The notes: a model not told the origin generated them from the letters alone. DNA of 64,000 bases from Neobacillus piezotolerans (GCF_003362805.1 NZ_QNQT01000002.1:1-64000), one strand, 5' to 3'. Shown: positions 22,738-34,187, counted from the first letter of the stretch. Numbers and translations are program-made.

Positions 22738-24750
22738 TTGCAAACGGTTGTGAAATCAGCGTGCCCGCTGAATTGCTGGGACAACTGCGGTTTTCAGGTG
22801 ACAATGGAAAATGGGAAGGTCATTCAAATAGATGGCGACCCGGACCATCCGATTACAAAAGGGAAAATTTGCGGCCGGGGCCGCTCGTTGATTAAGAGAA
22901 TAGAAGCGGAAGACAGGCTGCTTCACCCTCTGAAAAAAATAAATGGTGAATTCATTCAAATATCATGGCAGCAGGCTTTTGATGAAATCGCGGCAAAGTT
23001 GGCGGATATTAAAGAAATATACGGGTCGACAGCCGTTCTCCACAGCCATGACTATGCGAATAGCGGGATTTTGACAAACCTTGACCAGCGTTTTTTTAAC
23101 GCCTATGGCGGAGTGACGGAACTTGTTGGTTCACTATGCTGGGGATCCGGCATTGAAGCACAAATGTGGGATTTTGGCGACGCTCTCAGCCATGCGCCCG
23201 GCGATTTATTTAACAGCAGGCATATCGTTGTCTGGGGAAGAAATGCATCGAGAACAAATCTGCATTTCTATCAAAGCCTCCTTGAGGCAAAGAAAAAAGG
23301 CATCCATATCCTGGTGATAGACCCCATGTTCAATCCAACAGCTAAACTGGCGGATGAGTATATTTCAATCAAACCCGGCATGGATGGCCTGCTCGCTGCC
23401 GGCATCCTAAAGGAATTGCTCAGGCTTGGATTGGAAGACCGCACATTCATTGACCAATTCACGGTGGGCTTTGGTGATGTGGAGGACCTTCTTGAAACAA
23501 TTACATTAGAGGAAATCAGCGAAAAGGCTGAAATTCCAATAGAGACAATCACAAGGCTGGCGGGCATTTATGCCGACCGCCCTGTGTCCACTTATATCGG
23601 CCTTGGAATGCAGCGGTACCGCAATGGGGGCAATACTATCCGGTTTATTGATGCGCTTGTCGCGGCAAGCGGCAATATCGGCATCCCAGGCGGCGGGGCC
23701 AACTACGCAAACCTTCAGGTGGGTAGAAGCTTTCAGGCAGGCCGCCTTACATTGAACGAACGGCGGAAGGAATATCGCCAATTTCCAATCATGAAACAGG
23801 CAGAAAGAATTCTTTCCGAAAGGAATCCTGAAATTAAGATGGTGATCGTCACATGCGGCAACCCCGCAACCCAGGTCCCCGACTCCACTATCGTCGAAGA
23901 AGCCTTTTCAAAGGTTGACACTGTAGTCGTAATTGACCAATTCATGACAGACACAGCTTTGCTCGCGGATTATGTCCTTCCAACCGCGTCTGTCTTCGAA
24001 GAGGAAGATTTCTACTATGCTTCCATGTTCCATCATTATGTTAACTATGCGCCTAAATTGATGGAACCGCCAGGAGAAGCGAAACCGGACTTATGGATAT
24101 GGACGGAGCTTGCAAAACGACTTGGCTTTGCAGCTGATTTTGACTATACAACCGAACAATGGCTTCAAATGTTCCTAGAGCCTTTGAATAAAGACGGGCT
24201 GACACTAGAGTTTCTGCAGGACAATCATACATTCGAACTGCCAGTCGTGAAGGTTCCATGGTCCGACCGCAGATTTAAAACGCCTTCCGGCAAATATGAG
24301 TTCTCATCAAACCTTGCCAGGCAAAAGGGGATGGAAGGCAAGCTGCTGCTATCCCTGCCGGCTGAAACAAAGTGGACGCAACCAGATTTGGCGGCTAAAT
24401 TCCCTTATTCTCTTTTAACAATCCACCCGTTGAGATCGAACCATTCTCAGCATTATCATATCTTTCCGAAAGAACCGCATGTCGTGATAGAAATCGCTGC
24501 AGACATCGCGAATAGGCATGGACTGCTGGATGGTGAAAGGGCAAAGGTATGGAATGAGCGGGGAGAGGTAACAGGGACAGTTTCCATATTGCCAAAAGCA
24601 CATCCGGGAACAATTAATATCGATGAAGGCATTTGGAAGAAGTTCGGTGGCTCTATCAACAGCCTAACATCAAGCCTTCCTTCCGATAACGGGCTGGGCA
24701 GCACATTGTATGACTGCCTGGTAGCAATAAAAAAGATTGAGGCCATCTAA
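22738..24750 (+). CDS. yyaE: Molybdopterin oxidoreductase YyaE
   Basis: Member of the DMSO-reductase superfamily with an N-terminal [4Fe-4S] motif (CPLNCWDNCGF, then KGKICGRG), a molybdopterin guanine dinucleotide domain, and a C-terminal dinucleotide-binding domain (LTIHPLRSNHSQHYH). About 670 residues from TTG 22738, preceded by GGGGGTGGGGG; a GTG at 22723 is possible. No twin-arginine signal, so it should be cytoplasmic. Substrate unknown. Confidence 0.88.
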   Translation: MQTVVKSACPLNCWDNCGFQVTMENGKVIQIDGDPDHPITKGKICGRGRSLIKRIEAEDRLLHPLKKINGEFIQISWQQAFDEIAAKLADIKEIYGSTAVLHSHDYANSGILTNLDQRFFNAYGGVTELVGSLCWGSGIEAQMWDFGDALSHAPGDLFNSRHIVVWGRNASRTNLHFYQSLLEAKKKGIHILVIDPMFNPTAKLADEYISIKPGMDGLLAAGILKELLRLGLEDRTFIDQFTVGFGDVEDLLETITLEEISEKAEIPIETITRLAGIYADRPVSTYIGLGMQRYRNGGNTIRFIDALVAASGNIGIPGGGANYANLQVGRSFQAGRLTLNERRKEYRQFPIMKQAERILSERNPEIKMVIVTCGNPATQVPDSTIVEEAFSKVDTVVVIDQFMTDTALLADYVLPTASVFEEEDFYYASMFHHYVNYAPKLMEPPGEAKPDLWIWTELAKRLGFAADFDYTTEQWLQMFLEPLNKDGLTLEFLQDNHTFELPVVKVPWSDRRFKTPSGKYEFSSNLARQKGMEGKLLLSLPAETKWTQPDLAAKFPYSLLTIHPLRSNHSQHYHIFPKEPHVVIEIAADIANRHGLLDGERAKVWNERGEVTGTVSILPKAHPGTINIDEGIWKKFGGSINSLTSSLPSDNGLGSTLYDCLVAIKKIEAI

Positions 24751-24778
24751 ACTGCCGGTTCTTCCGGCAGTTTTTATA
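24751..24778 (+). terminator. yyaE terminator
   Basis: ACTGCCGG/CCGGCAGT with loop TTCTT, then TTTTTATA, directly after the yyaE stop. Confidence 0.85.
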
Positions 24779-24800
24779 TGGACGGCAAATTAAAGCATCC

Positions 24801-24829
24801 TTGTGTTTTTACAAAGGAATGCCTATAAT
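24801..24829 (+). promoter_or_regulatory. ychF promoter
   Basis: TTGTGT (24801-24806), 17 bases, TATAAT (24824-24829), about 80 bases ahead of ychF. Confidence 0.65.
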
Positions 24830-24909
24830 TGTGTAGTGCTTTTAAATGTTATTTACTGTAATAACGAATTTTCCAATAGATATGTTTAATTAAGAGGAGT
24901 GACCGAACT

Positions 24910-26010
24910 ATGGCGTTAACAGCAGGTATTGTGGGCCTTCCGAACGTTGGGAAATCCACGCTTTTTAATGCAATAACCCAAGCGGGTGCTGAATCGGCCA
25001 ATTACCCGTTTTGTACAATCGATCCGAATGTCGGGATCGTCGAAGTTCCAGACGATCGGCTGAATAAGCTGACCGAACTCGTCCAGCCGAAAAAAACAGT
25101 TCCGACCACATTTGAATTCACTGATATCGCGGGAATCGTTAAGGGTGCCAGCAAAGGGGAAGGTTTGGGGAATAAGTTTCTTTCCCATATTCGTGAAGTG
25201 GATGCCATCTGCCAAGTGGTCAGATGCTTCGCCGATGACAATATTACCCACGTTGCGGGCAAAGTGGACCCAATTTCAGATATCGAAACAATCAATCTTG
25301 AGCTGATCCTGGCTGACATGGAGTCCGTCGAAAAACGGATTGGCCGCGTTGAAAAGCTGGCAAAGCAAAAGGATAAGGACGCCTCGGCAGAATTTGAAGT
25401 GCTATCCATGCTCCGTGAAGCGTTTGAAGCTGAAAAACCTGCGAGGGCAGTTGAATTTACAGAAGACCAATTTAAAATTGCAAAGCAGCTTCACCTGTTG
25501 ACAATCAAGCCTGTATTGTATGTGGCGAACGTTGGCGAGGAAGATGTAGCCGATCCATCCTCGAATGAATATGTCCAGCGCGTCCGTGAATTCGCAGCCA
25601 ACGAAAATGCGGAAGTCATTGTCATTTGCGCGAAAATTGAATCTGAAATCGCCGAGCTTGAGGGGGAGGAAAAGGAAATGTTCCTCTCGGAGCTTGGGAT
25701 TGAAGAATCCGGCCTTGACCAGTTGATCCGGAAAGCGTACAGCCTCCTCGGGCTTGCCACTTATTTTACAGCGGGCGTCCAGGAAGTCCGCGCATGGACT
25801 TTCAGGAAAGGGATGAAGGCCCCGCAATGCGCCGGTATTATCCACTCCGATTTTGAAAGAGGATTTATCCGTGCGGAAACGGTACACTATGACGACCTCC
25901 TCGCGAATGGTTCGATGAATGCCGCGAAAGAAGCTGGAAAAGTGCGCCTTGAAGGAAAAGAATACGAAGTTAAGGATGGCGACATCATTCATTTCCGCTT
26001 TAATGTTTAA
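24910..26010 (+). CDS. ychF: Ribosome-binding ATPase YchF
   Basis: OBG-type P-loop protein that prefers ATP and binds ribosomes. 366 residues: G1 motif GLPNVGKST, the switch region DIAGIVKGASKGEGLGN, a coiled helical insert, and a C-terminal TGS domain ending DIIHFRFNV. B. subtilis calls it YyaF; same position upstream of rpsF. Confidence 0.96.
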   Translation: MALTAGIVGLPNVGKSTLFNAITQAGAESANYPFCTIDPNVGIVEVPDDRLNKLTELVQPKKTVPTTFEFTDIAGIVKGASKGEGLGNKFLSHIREVDAICQVVRCFADDNITHVAGKVDPISDIETINLELILADMESVEKRIGRVEKLAKQKDKDASAEFEVLSMLREAFEAEKPARAVEFTEDQFKIAKQLHLLTIKPVLYVANVGEEDVADPSSNEYVQRVREFAANENAEVIVICAKIESEIAELEGEEKEMFLSELGIEESGLDQLIRKAYSLLGLATYFTAGVQEVRAWTFRKGMKAPQCAGIIHSDFERGFIRAETVHYDDLLANGSMNAAKEAGKVRLEGKEYEVKDGDIIHFRFNV

Positions 26011-26028
26011 AATCAAAAAAACATTCAG

Positions 26029-26071
26029 AAGGTGCGCGGCGGGGATTCCCGGCCGCACACCTTCTTTTTTG
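26029..26071 (+). terminator. ychF terminator
   Basis: GAAGGTGCGCGGC... pairs with ...GGCCGCACACCTTC, followed by TTTTTT, 20 bases after ychF. Confidence 0.8.
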
Positions 26072-26090
26072 CGTTCCATTCAAGCGTGAG

Positions 26091-26119
26091 TTGCGCATTG
26101 GGCGTTTCTATGATATACT
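26091..26119 (+). promoter_or_regulatory. rpsF-ssb-rpsR promoter
   Basis: TTGCGC (26091-26096), 17-base spacer, TATACT (26114-26119). The leader that follows (about 26125-26185) has a small stem GCCCA/TGGGC followed by CCG, resembling the S6:S18 autoregulatory leader known in bacteria; that second point is a weak inference. Confidence 0.65.
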
Positions 26120-26192
26120 TTTACCTTGTGAGTAATTGATAAATTGCTCCTTGCCCATTATGGGCCGCTTAGACCAAAAGGAGGTGACTGTG

Positions 26193-26480
26193 ATGAGAAA
26201 GTACGAAGTTATGTACATCATCCGCCCAAACATTGAAGATGAGGCCAAGAAAGCGCTTGTTGAGCGTTTCAACACTATTCTGGCTGACAATGGTGCGGAA
26301 GTGGCTGAAGCCAAGGACTGGGGTAAACGCCGTCTAGCTTACGAAATCAATGATTTCCGCGACGGATACTACCAAATCCTGAAGGTGAATGCTGAACCAG
26401 CGGCGGTTGAAGAGTTTTCCCGTCTTGCAAAGATCAGCGAAGATATCATTCGCCACATCGTAATTAAAGAAGAAGAATAA
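26193..26480 (+). CDS. rpsF: 30S ribosomal protein S6
   Basis: 95 residues beginning [13 protein letters not shown]; binds 16S rRNA together with S18, which is encoded two genes later. The start ATG 26193 has AAAAGGAGGTGA upstream; an earlier in-frame ATG lies in the leader. First gene of the S6-SSB-S18 operon. Confidence 0.98.
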   Translation: MRKYEVMYIIRPNIEDEAKKALVERFNTILADNGAEVAEAKDWGKRRLAYEINDFRDGYYQILKVNAEPAAVEEFSRLAKISEDIIRHIVIKEEE

Positions 26481-26509
26481 TCCTTAAAGATAAATCGTTC
26501 CGGGAAAGA

Positions 26510-26525
26510 TGTTCCACGTGGAACA
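26510..26525. promoter_or_regulatory. parS-like palindrome in rpsF-ssb gap
   Basis: TGTTCCACGTGGAACA is a perfect palindrome differing from the parS consensus only by the symmetric pair (T to C, A to G) at positions 5 and 12. It may be a third ParB site near the origin. Confidence 0.6.
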
Positions 26526-26551
26526 TTGCTCGGAAAAGGGAGTTGATTCTG

Positions 26552-27064
26552 ATGATGAATCGTGTCGTACTGGTTGGCCGTTTAACGAAAGATCCTGAAC
26601 TTCGATATACGCCAAGCGGTGTTCCAATGGCTACATTTACTCTTGCGGTTAACCGTACATTCTCAAACCAGCAGGGTGAGAGAGAGGCGGACTTCATTAA
26701 CTGTGTGGTTTGGAGAAAACCAGCGGAAAACGTCGCCAATTACCTTAAAAAAGGGAGCCTGGCAGGCGTTGATGGACGTATTCAAACCCGTAATTATGAA
26801 GGGCAGGACGGAAAGCGTGTCTATGTAACAGAAGTCGTAGCGGAAAGCGTTCAATTCCTTGAACCAAGGAATTCCGGCAATAAAAACGACAACAACAACG
26901 ATTACTATGGCAGTGCTCCAAGGGAACAGGGTAATCCTTTTGGGAACAGCAATCAGAATCAACGGACTGCACCCGCGAAGCAGCAGGGCTATACCCGGAT
27001 GGATGACGATCCGTTCGCTGGCAGCGGACAGATTGATATTTCAGACGATGACCTGCCATTCTAG
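26552..27064 (+). CDS. ssb: Single-stranded DNA-binding protein
   Basis: 170 residues: an N-terminal OB fold ([18 protein letters not shown]), a Gly/Asn/Gln-rich linker and the acidic tip DISDDDLPF that recruits partner proteins. ATG 26552 (MMNRVV) aligns with B. subtilis SsbA; 26555 is possible. It is the essential replication SSB, in the S6-S18 operon as usual. Confidence 0.97.
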   Translation: MMNRVVLVGRLTKDPELRYTPSGVPMATFTLAVNRTFSNQQGEREADFINCVVWRKPAENVANYLKKGSLAGVDGRIQTRNYEGQDGKRVYVTEVVAESVQFLEPRNSGNKNDNNNDYYGSAPREQGNPFGNSNQNQRTAPAKQQGYTRMDDDPFAGSGQIDISDDDLPF

Positions 27065-27087
27065 AACGATAAACGAACTTACTATAA

Positions 27088-27354
<267 letters not shown>

Positions 27355-27366
27355 TCGCCTGAATAG

Positions 27367-27402
27367 AAAGAGCAGCAGGGAACTCCCTTGCTGCTTTTTT
27401 AT
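27367..27402 (+). terminator. rpsR operon terminator
   Basis: AGCAGCAGGG/CCCTTGCTGCT with loop AACT, followed by TTTTTT. Confidence 0.85.
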
Positions 27403-27714
27403 CATTTTACACCTGTTTAAACTTCTATTTTACCGTATTTGCGGATGAAAATGGAAAAGGAAGTCGCCTATTGTTTTTCATAAAAAATACGTTAACGTTT
27501 TGAGGTGTTTTATCACTGAGGAGGAAATAAACCAACCGTGTTGTTCTTTAAAGAGAACATTGTAAGTCCAGTTGTTTTTCTTTTCATGGATAGGATATTG
27601 GGTATAATGAAATTAGGGTTCGGTGCGAGGAAAGATAATCTTTTAATTCAGAGGGTTATCCATCAAAGCCGACAGCTAAAATTTTTGGGACATATCTGTC
27701 AGGGAGCTGAAAGA
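27403..27714. other. rpsR-gdpP spacer
   Basis: The 312 bases before gdpP hold no convincing gene; an open frame joined to gdpP has no family-like N terminus. B. subtilis has yybS in this place, and I do not see it here. A promoter for gdpP is probably present but not obvious. Confidence 0.6.
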
Positions 27715-29688
27715 ATGCCGTCATTTTTGGAAAAGCGGTCAATACGTTATCCTTTTTACGGATTACTGTGCTTAACAGCGGTGCTTTTAGGCATCCTTGC
27801 GCGTTATCATTTGGCTTTAAGCATAGCAGGGTACTTCCTTGCAGGAGCCGCTCTTTATTATTTGCTTCAAATCGATAGGCGCCAAAGGAAGGAAATGGAG
27901 GAGTATATCTCAACTCTTTCATACCGGGTTAAGAAGGTTGGGGAAGAGGCACTTATGGAAATGCCGATTGGCATCATGCTGATCAACGATGAGCTTTGCA
28001 TCCAGTGGACCAATCCATTCCTGGCCTCCTGTTTTGATGAGGATACATTGGCGGGAAGATCCCTTTACGACGTGGCCGAATCGCTAGTTCCTTTGATTAA
28101 GCAAGATGTAGAGGCTGAACTGATTACACTCCACGACCGGAAATTCCGGGTAATTCATAAGGTTGATGAAAAGCTTCTCTACTTTTTTGACGTAACCGAG
28201 CAGACTGAAATAGAAAAGATGTACAGGGATGAGCGGACAGTCATTGCCATTATTTTTCTTGATAATTATGAAGACCTCACACAGGGTCTAGATGACCAGG
28301 CTCGGAGCAGCATCAATAACCTTGTTACTTCCATCCTGAATAAATGGGCCAATGATAACGGCATTTACCTTAAGAGGATTTCATCCGAACGCTTTATTGG
28401 CGTTTTCAATGAAAGCATCCTTCAAACGTTGGAAAAGGGTAATTTCGCGATTTTGGATATCGTCAGGGAAATGACGATGAAACAAAATGTAGCCCTGACA
28501 CTCAGCATCGGGATAGGAGCTGGCGTATCGTCACTCCCTGAACTTGGAACGCTTGCCCAGTCAAGCCTTGATCTTGCGCTTGGCCGCGGTGGAGACCAGG
28601 TTGCAATTAAACAGGCGAATGGGAAAGTTAAATTTTTCGGTGGAAAAACAAACCCGATAGAGAAACGGACGAGGGTCCGGGCAAGGGTAATTTCCCATGC
28701 CTTAAAAGAGTTGATTGCCGAGAGCGACAAAGTCATTGTAATGGGCCACAGATTCCCGGATATGGACTCCGTCGGTTCTGCAATCGGGATCAGCAAGGTC
28801 GCGCAAATGAATCAGCGGGATGGTTATATTGTAATAAACTATGACGAAATCGATACAGGAATCCAGCGGCTACTTGAAGAAATCAAGCAGCACCCTGATT
28901 TATTCGACCGCTTTATAACACCCGAGCAGGCACTCGATTTGGCGACGAATGATACCCTGCTGGTAATCGTCGATACGCATAAACCTTCGCTTGTCATTGA
29001 TGAAAAGGTGCTGGCATCGATAAGCGACGTTGTTGTCATCGACCATCACAGAAGGGGAGAAGACTTTATCAGCAACCCGCTCCTTGTATATATGGAGCCA
29101 TACGCATCGTCGACTGCGGAGCTTATTACCGAACTGCTTGAATACCAGCCAAAACGGGCGAAATTCAGCATGATAGAGGCTACAGCCCTTCTTGCCGGAA
29201 TTACCGTTGATACGAAGAGCTTTACATTAAGGACCGGCGCAAGGACATTTGACGCGGCATCGTATTTAAGATCGCTTGGAGCCGATACGATTCTTGTCCA
29301 GAAGTTTTTAAAGGAAGATGTCGATACGTACATTAAAAGAGCAAAACTGATTGAATCAGTCTATTTTTACAAAGAAGGCCTCGCGGTTGCGAGATCGGCT
29401 GACGGTGAAATTTATGACCAGGTGATGCTGGCGCAGGCCGCGGATACGCTGCTGGCGATGGACGGCATCCAGGCTTCGTTTGCTATGTCGATGAGGGACG
29501 ATGGCCTGATTGGCATCAGCGCCCGTTCGCTTGGCGACATAAATGTGCAAATCATCATGGAGAGCCTCGGGGGCGGCGGGCATTTGACGAATGCGGCCAC
29601 ACAGCTTGCAGACATAGAAATTGATGAGGCGGAGCAAATGCTGAAGCAGGCCATCGATGATTATTTTGAAGGAGGAAAATCGGAATGA
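27715..29688 (+). CDS. gdpP: Cyclic-di-AMP phosphodiesterase GdpP
   Basis: Membrane protein hydrolysing c-di-AMP to pApA, setting wall and potassium homeostasis. 657 residues: two N-terminal membrane helices, a PAS-like sensor, a degenerate GGDEF domain, then DHH ([26 protein letters not shown]) and DHHA1 ([11 protein letters not shown]). ATG 27715 (MPSFLEK) has AGGGAG upstream and matches the family; 59 extra codons upstream are not conserved. It overlaps rplI by four bases. Confidence 0.96.
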   Translation: MPSFLEKRSIRYPFYGLLCLTAVLLGILARYHLALSIAGYFLAGAALYYLLQIDRRQRKEMEEYISTLSYRVKKVGEEALMEMPIGIMLINDELCIQWTNPFLASCFDEDTLAGRSLYDVAESLVPLIKQDVEAELITLHDRKFRVIHKVDEKLLYFFDVTEQTEIEKMYRDERTVIAIIFLDNYEDLTQGLDDQARSSINNLVTSILNKWANDNGIYLKRISSERFIGVFNESILQTLEKGNFAILDIVREMTMKQNVALTLSIGIGAGVSSLPELGTLAQSSLDLALGRGGDQVAIKQANGKVKFFGGKTNPIEKRTRVRARVISHALKELIAESDKVIVMGHRFPDMDSVGSAIGISKVAQMNQRDGYIVINYDEIDTGIQRLLEEIKQHPDLFDRFITPEQALDLATNDTLLVIVDTHKPSLVIDEKVLASISDVVVIDHHRRGEDFISNPLLVYMEPYASSTAELITELLEYQPKRAKFSMIEATALLAGITVDTKSFTLRTGARTFDAASYLRSLGADTILVQKFLKEDVDTYIKRAKLIESVYFYKEGLAVARSADGEIYDQVMLAQAADTLLAMDGIQASFAMSMRDDGLIGISARSLGDINVQIIMESLGGGGHLTNAATQLADIEIDEAEQMLKQAIDDYFEGGKSE

Positions 29689-30134
29689 AGGTAATTTTTC
29701 TGAAAGATGTTAAAGGCAAAGGCAAAAAAGGCGAAGTGAAAAATGTCGCCGATGGCTATGCGCATAACTTTCTTATCAAACAGGGCCTTGCTGTCGAAGC
29801 GAATACCGCCAATGTTAGCAACTTGAATGCCCAGAAGAAGAAGGAAGCGAAAATGGCCGAACAGGAGCTTGCGGAAGCGAAGAAGCTAAAAGAAAAGCTT
29901 GAAAAAATCACGGTGGAATTAACCGCGAAATCCGGGGAAGGCGGCCGCCTGTTTGGATCGATAACAACGAAGCAAATTTCTGAGGAATTGCAAAAGAAGC
30001 ATGGAATTAAAATCGATAAGCGGAAAATGGAACTTGAAGATGCCATTCGAAGCCTGGGCCAGACAATGGTGCCAGTCAAGCTTCATCATGAGGTCACCGC
30101 GACGCTCAAGGTGTATGTAAAAGAAGGAAACTAA
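29685..30134 (+). CDS. rplI: 50S ribosomal protein L9
   Basis: 149 residues. The N-terminal domain [19 protein letters not shown] is the L9 signature; a long charged helix joins the two rRNA-binding domains. Its start overlaps the gdpP stop. Confidence 0.98.
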   Translation: MKVIFLKDVKGKGKKGEVKNVADGYAHNFLIKQGLAVEANTANVSNLNAQKKKEAKMAEQELAEAKKLKEKLEKITVELTAKSGEGGRLFGSITTKQISEELQKKHGIKIDKRKMELEDAIRSLGQTMVPVKLHHEVTATLKVYVKEGN

Positions 30135-30189
30135 TTTTTAGTGGTAGATTTCGACTGAGAACATGTTAAGATAATAGAGTAGCTAAAAT

Positions 30190-30220
30190 TGTGATCGGCC
30201 TTGCTGGTCACTTTTTTTCG
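30190..30220 (+). terminator. Putative rplI terminator
   Basis: GTGATC/GGTCAC short stem followed by TTTTTTT between rplI and dnaB. The stem is weak, so read-through into dnaB is plausible. Confidence 0.5.
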
Positions 30221-30262
30221 CGGTGTTAAGCTGTATTACCTCGAGGATGGGGGGATTTTTTG

Positions 30263-31627
30263 ATGAATGATGTATTCGCGGACCGTATGCCGCCCCAAAA
30301 TATTGAAGCGGAACAGGCAGTGCTCGGAGCCATTTTTCTGGAACCGGCTTCTTTGACACTGGCCACCGAAATATTAATTCCAGAGGATTTTTACAGGGCG
30401 GCCCACCAAAAAATCTTCAATATGATGCTTAAATTGAATGATGAGGGAAAAGCCGTCGATTTAGTCACTGTAACAGAAGAGCTTGCCGCGGCAAAACTTC
30501 TTGAAGATATTGGCGGGGTCAGCTATATGAGTGAGCTGGCAGGTTCCGTGCCTACGGCTGCCAATATAGAATATTACGCGAAAATCGTTGAGGAAAAGTC
30601 ACTGCTGCGCAGGCTGATCCGGACAGCAACGACGATTGCCCAAGATGGTTATTCACGGGAGGACGAGGTCGAACTTCTATTATCAGAAGCCGAGAAAAGC
30701 ATTATGGAGGTTGCCCAGCGCAAAAATGCCGGGGCATTCCATAATATTAAAGATGTCCTTGTCCGGACGTATGACAATATAGAAATGATGCATAACCGGA
30801 AAGGCGATATTACCGGGATTGCGACCGGATTCCGTGAATTGGATAGGATGACGGCGGGTTTCCAGCGGAATGACCTGATTATAGTAGGCGCGCGGCCTTC
30901 TGTTGGTAAAACGGCTTTCGCGTTGAACATAGCCCAGAACGTAGCTGTTAAAACCGGTGAGAATGTCGCAATCTTCAGCCTTGAGATGGGTGCGGAGCAG
31001 CTTGTGATGAGGATGCTCTGCGCGGAAGGCAATATTGACGCACAGCGACTAAGGACTGGTTCCCTTACGGATGAAGACTGGGGCAAACTGACGATGGCAA
31101 TGGGAAGCCTGTCACGGGCGGGGATTTTCATAGACGATACCCCGGGAGTACGGGTTGGCGATATCCGTTCAAAATGCCGGCGCTTGAAGCAGGAGCATGG
31201 CCTCGGGATGATTATGATCGATTATCTCCAGCTTATCCTAGGTAGCGGCAGGAGCGGCGAGAACCGCCAACAGGAAGTATCGGAAATTTCCCGTTCCCTT
31301 AAGCAGCTTGCGAGGGAACTCCAAGTACCGGTCATCGCCCTTTCACAGCTTTCCCGCGGCGTTGAGCAGCGCCAGGATAAGCGCCCGATGATGTCCGATA
31401 TCCGGGAATCGGGTAGTATCGAGCAGGACGCCGATATTGTCGCGTTCCTGTACCGAGACGACTATTATGATAAAGAATCAGAGAATAAGAATATCATAGA
31501 GATCATCATTGCCAAGCAGCGTAATGGCCCGACAGGCACCGTCCAGCTGGCATTTGTAAAAGAATACAATAAGTTCGTTAACCTGGAGACCCGATTCGAT
31601 GATTCGGCCATTCCTCCAGGCGCGTAG
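30263..31627 (+). CDS. dnaB: Replicative DNA helicase DnaB (B. subtilis DnaC)
   Basis: Hexameric fork helicase. 454 residues; N-terminal primase-interacting domain, then a RecA-like core with ARPSVGKTAFAL (Walker A), MIDYLQLI (Walker B) and SQLSRGVEQRQDKRP. ATG 30263 follows TTG 30260; the ATG gives the same length as B. subtilis. The B. subtilis symbol is dnaC. Confidence 0.97.
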   Translation: MNDVFADRMPPQNIEAEQAVLGAIFLEPASLTLATEILIPEDFYRAAHQKIFNMMLKLNDEGKAVDLVTVTEELAAAKLLEDIGGVSYMSELAGSVPTAANIEYYAKIVEEKSLLRRLIRTATTIAQDGYSREDEVELLLSEAEKSIMEVAQRKNAGAFHNIKDVLVRTYDNIEMMHNRKGDITGIATGFRELDRMTAGFQRNDLIIVGARPSVGKTAFALNIAQNVAVKTGENVAIFSLEMGAEQLVMRMLCAEGNIDAQRLRTGSLTDEDWGKLTMAMGSLSRAGIFIDDTPGVRVGDIRSKCRRLKQEHGLGMIMIDYLQLILGSGRSGENRQQEVSEISRSLKQLARELQVPVIALSQLSRGVEQRQDKRPMMSDIRESGSIEQDADIVAFLYRDDYYDKESENKNIIEIIIAKQRNGPTGTVQLAFVKEYNKFVNLETRFDDSAIPPGA

Positions 31628-31685
31628 CGGTTTCAATATGCCGGCCTTTTATGGGGCCGGCAATTTTCATTTTAGGAGTGGGCTT

Positions 31686-32240
31686 ATGGATACATATTCA
31701 ATCGTTTCTGAGACAACCAGGCTTATAATCAGGCCTATTACACATTCAGATTATGAGGCGTGGATAAAAGGTTTTTCCGAAAGGCTCCCGTCCCAGCACA
31801 AATATGATGATGGACTTATTGATATGGAAGAGTGCACAGAAGAGTGGTTTGCAGATTTGGTAGATAAATATAAGCAATTGGCATTGAAGGATTCGGCCTA
31901 TATCCTTGAAGTTTTTTTAAAAGAGGATGGACGGCATGTGGGCACAATAGACTTTTCTACTTTGGCAAGAGATGGTTTCCAATGGGGAAGAATTGGATAC
32001 ACAATCCATAACCAATTCTGGGGCAAGGGGTATGGAAAAGAAGCGGTAAAGGAAGCAATGGGCTTTGCGTTTTCAAAATTAGGTTATCACCGGATAGAAG
32101 CCCATATCAATATTGATAATATCGCCTCAGAGCGTCTGGCACAAAGTGTTGGCATGGAGTTTGAATGTGTTAGGAAAGGGTTCATATTTGAATTTGGCAA
32201 GTGGACGGACAATCTGGTGTATTATCGGAACGGAAATTAA
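31686..32240 (+). CDS. GNAT acetyltransferase (RimJ/RimL-like)
   Basis: 184 residues with the acetyl-CoA loop seen in WGKGYGKEAVKEAMG and the closing HRIEAHINIDNIASERLAQSVGMEFE of the RimJ/RimL class. Such enzymes acetylate protein N termini or small amines; the substrate cannot be told. ATG 31686 has TAGGAGTGG. It sits between dnaB and purA where B. subtilis has no such gene, so it looks like an insertion in the conserved block. Confidence 0.82.
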   Translation: MDTYSIVSETTRLIIRPITHSDYEAWIKGFSERLPSQHKYDDGLIDMEECTEEWFADLVDKYKQLALKDSAYILEVFLKEDGRHVGTIDFSTLARDGFQWGRIGYTIHNQFWGKGYGKEAVKEAMGFAFSKLGYHRIEAHINIDNIASERLAQSVGMEFECVRKGFIFEFGKWTDNLVYYRNGN

Positions 32241-32284
32241 CTCTGGCCTGGAATGTTAAAATAAGAAAAAACATTGGTATTTTA

Positions 32285-32318
32285 CGAACAAGATAGAATA
32301 ATATGAAGTTAATGTTCG
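32285..32318 (+). promoter_or_regulatory. Tandem PurR boxes of purA
   Basis: CGAACAAG (32285-32292) and the opposing AATGTTCG (32311-32318) are 18 bases apart just upstream of the purA promoter. This matches the inverted PurBox pair (CGAAY-RTT type) used by the Bacillus purine repressor; the left box is imperfect. Confidence 0.7.
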
Positions 32319-32325
32319 GATTTTC

Positions 32326-32354
32326 TTGACTTATCATCTGTAACCTTGTAAGAT
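32326..32354 (+). promoter_or_regulatory. purA promoter
   Basis: TTGACT (32326-32331), 17 bases, TAAGAT (32349-32354), 53 bases ahead of the purA start. Confidence 0.72.
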
Positions 32355-32379
32355 TGGTATGGTTTGTTGCTCAATATAA

Positions 32380-33702
<1,323 letters not shown>

Positions 33703-33713
33703 GTTTTGTATGA

Positions 33714-33756
33714 TAGGAACCCTTCCTGATTCAGGGAGGGTTCACTTTCTTTTTTA
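33714..33756 (+). terminator. purA terminator
   Basis: GAACCCTTCCTGA/CAGGGAGGGTTC with a tiny loop, followed by ACTTTCTTTTTT. Confidence 0.85.
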
Positions 33757-33868
33757 CGAATGCTGCCGGTTAGTGTTCACCGCGTGCATCAATGTTTTAA
33801 AAGCAAGGTAAAGGGAAAAGGAGTGAGAGTTACGAGGGAAATTGATTTTATAAAGATTTTTTCTAAAA

Positions 33869-33902
33869 TTGCTTGCTTCCTAAACAAGACGTATGCTATT
33901 AT
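33869..33902 (+). promoter_or_regulatory. tRNA cluster promoter
   Basis: TTGCTT (33869) with TATGCT (33892, spacer 17), or the overlapping pair TTGCTT (33873) and TATTAT (33897, spacer 18), about 70 bases before the first tRNA-like sequence. Confidence 0.55.
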
Positions 33903-33968
33903 AAAAAACGTCGCCACTGGCAAAAGGTAACTAAGCTGGATGGAAGAGAGTAGTAGACTTTTTAATGA

Positions 33969-33994
33969 GAGCCATTAGCTCAGTCGGTAGAGCA
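33969..33994 (+). pseudogene. 5' half of tRNA-Lys
   Basis: The 26 bases are identical to the first 26 of the intact tRNA-Lys at 34097. The copy then breaks into foreign sequence beginning ACGAGCAAAGC (33995). About 60 bases later the text GAGCATCTGACT-AAG-TTAATC resembles the tRNA anticodon arm again, then diverges. It cannot fold as a tRNA. Confidence 0.8.
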
Positions 33995-34096
33995 ACGAGC
34001 AAAGCATCGTGATCATGCTGCGAGTTGCGGAGTGGAACGAAAGTTACGCGGAGCATCTGACTAAGTTAATCTATGTTTAGGGAATTTTTCTTGTAC

Positions 34097-34172
34097 GAGC
34101 CATTAGCTCAGTCGGTAGAGCATCTGACTTTTAATCAGAGGGTCGAAGGTTCGAGTCCTTCATGGCTCACCA
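34097..34172 (+). tRNA. tRNA-Lys (UUU)
   Basis: Acceptor GAGCCAT/ATGGCTC, D arm AGCTCAGTCGGTAGAGC, anticodon loop CTTTTAA (TTT), T arm AGGTTCGAGTCCT, encoded CCA. Confidence 0.97.
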
Positions 34173-34187
34173 TTTATTTTTTTAAAT

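Noticed and set aside
27538-27714. N-terminal extension of gdpP by 59 codons
   Set aside because: The downstream ATG has a good ribosome site and the family N terminus; the extension does not resemble GdpP.
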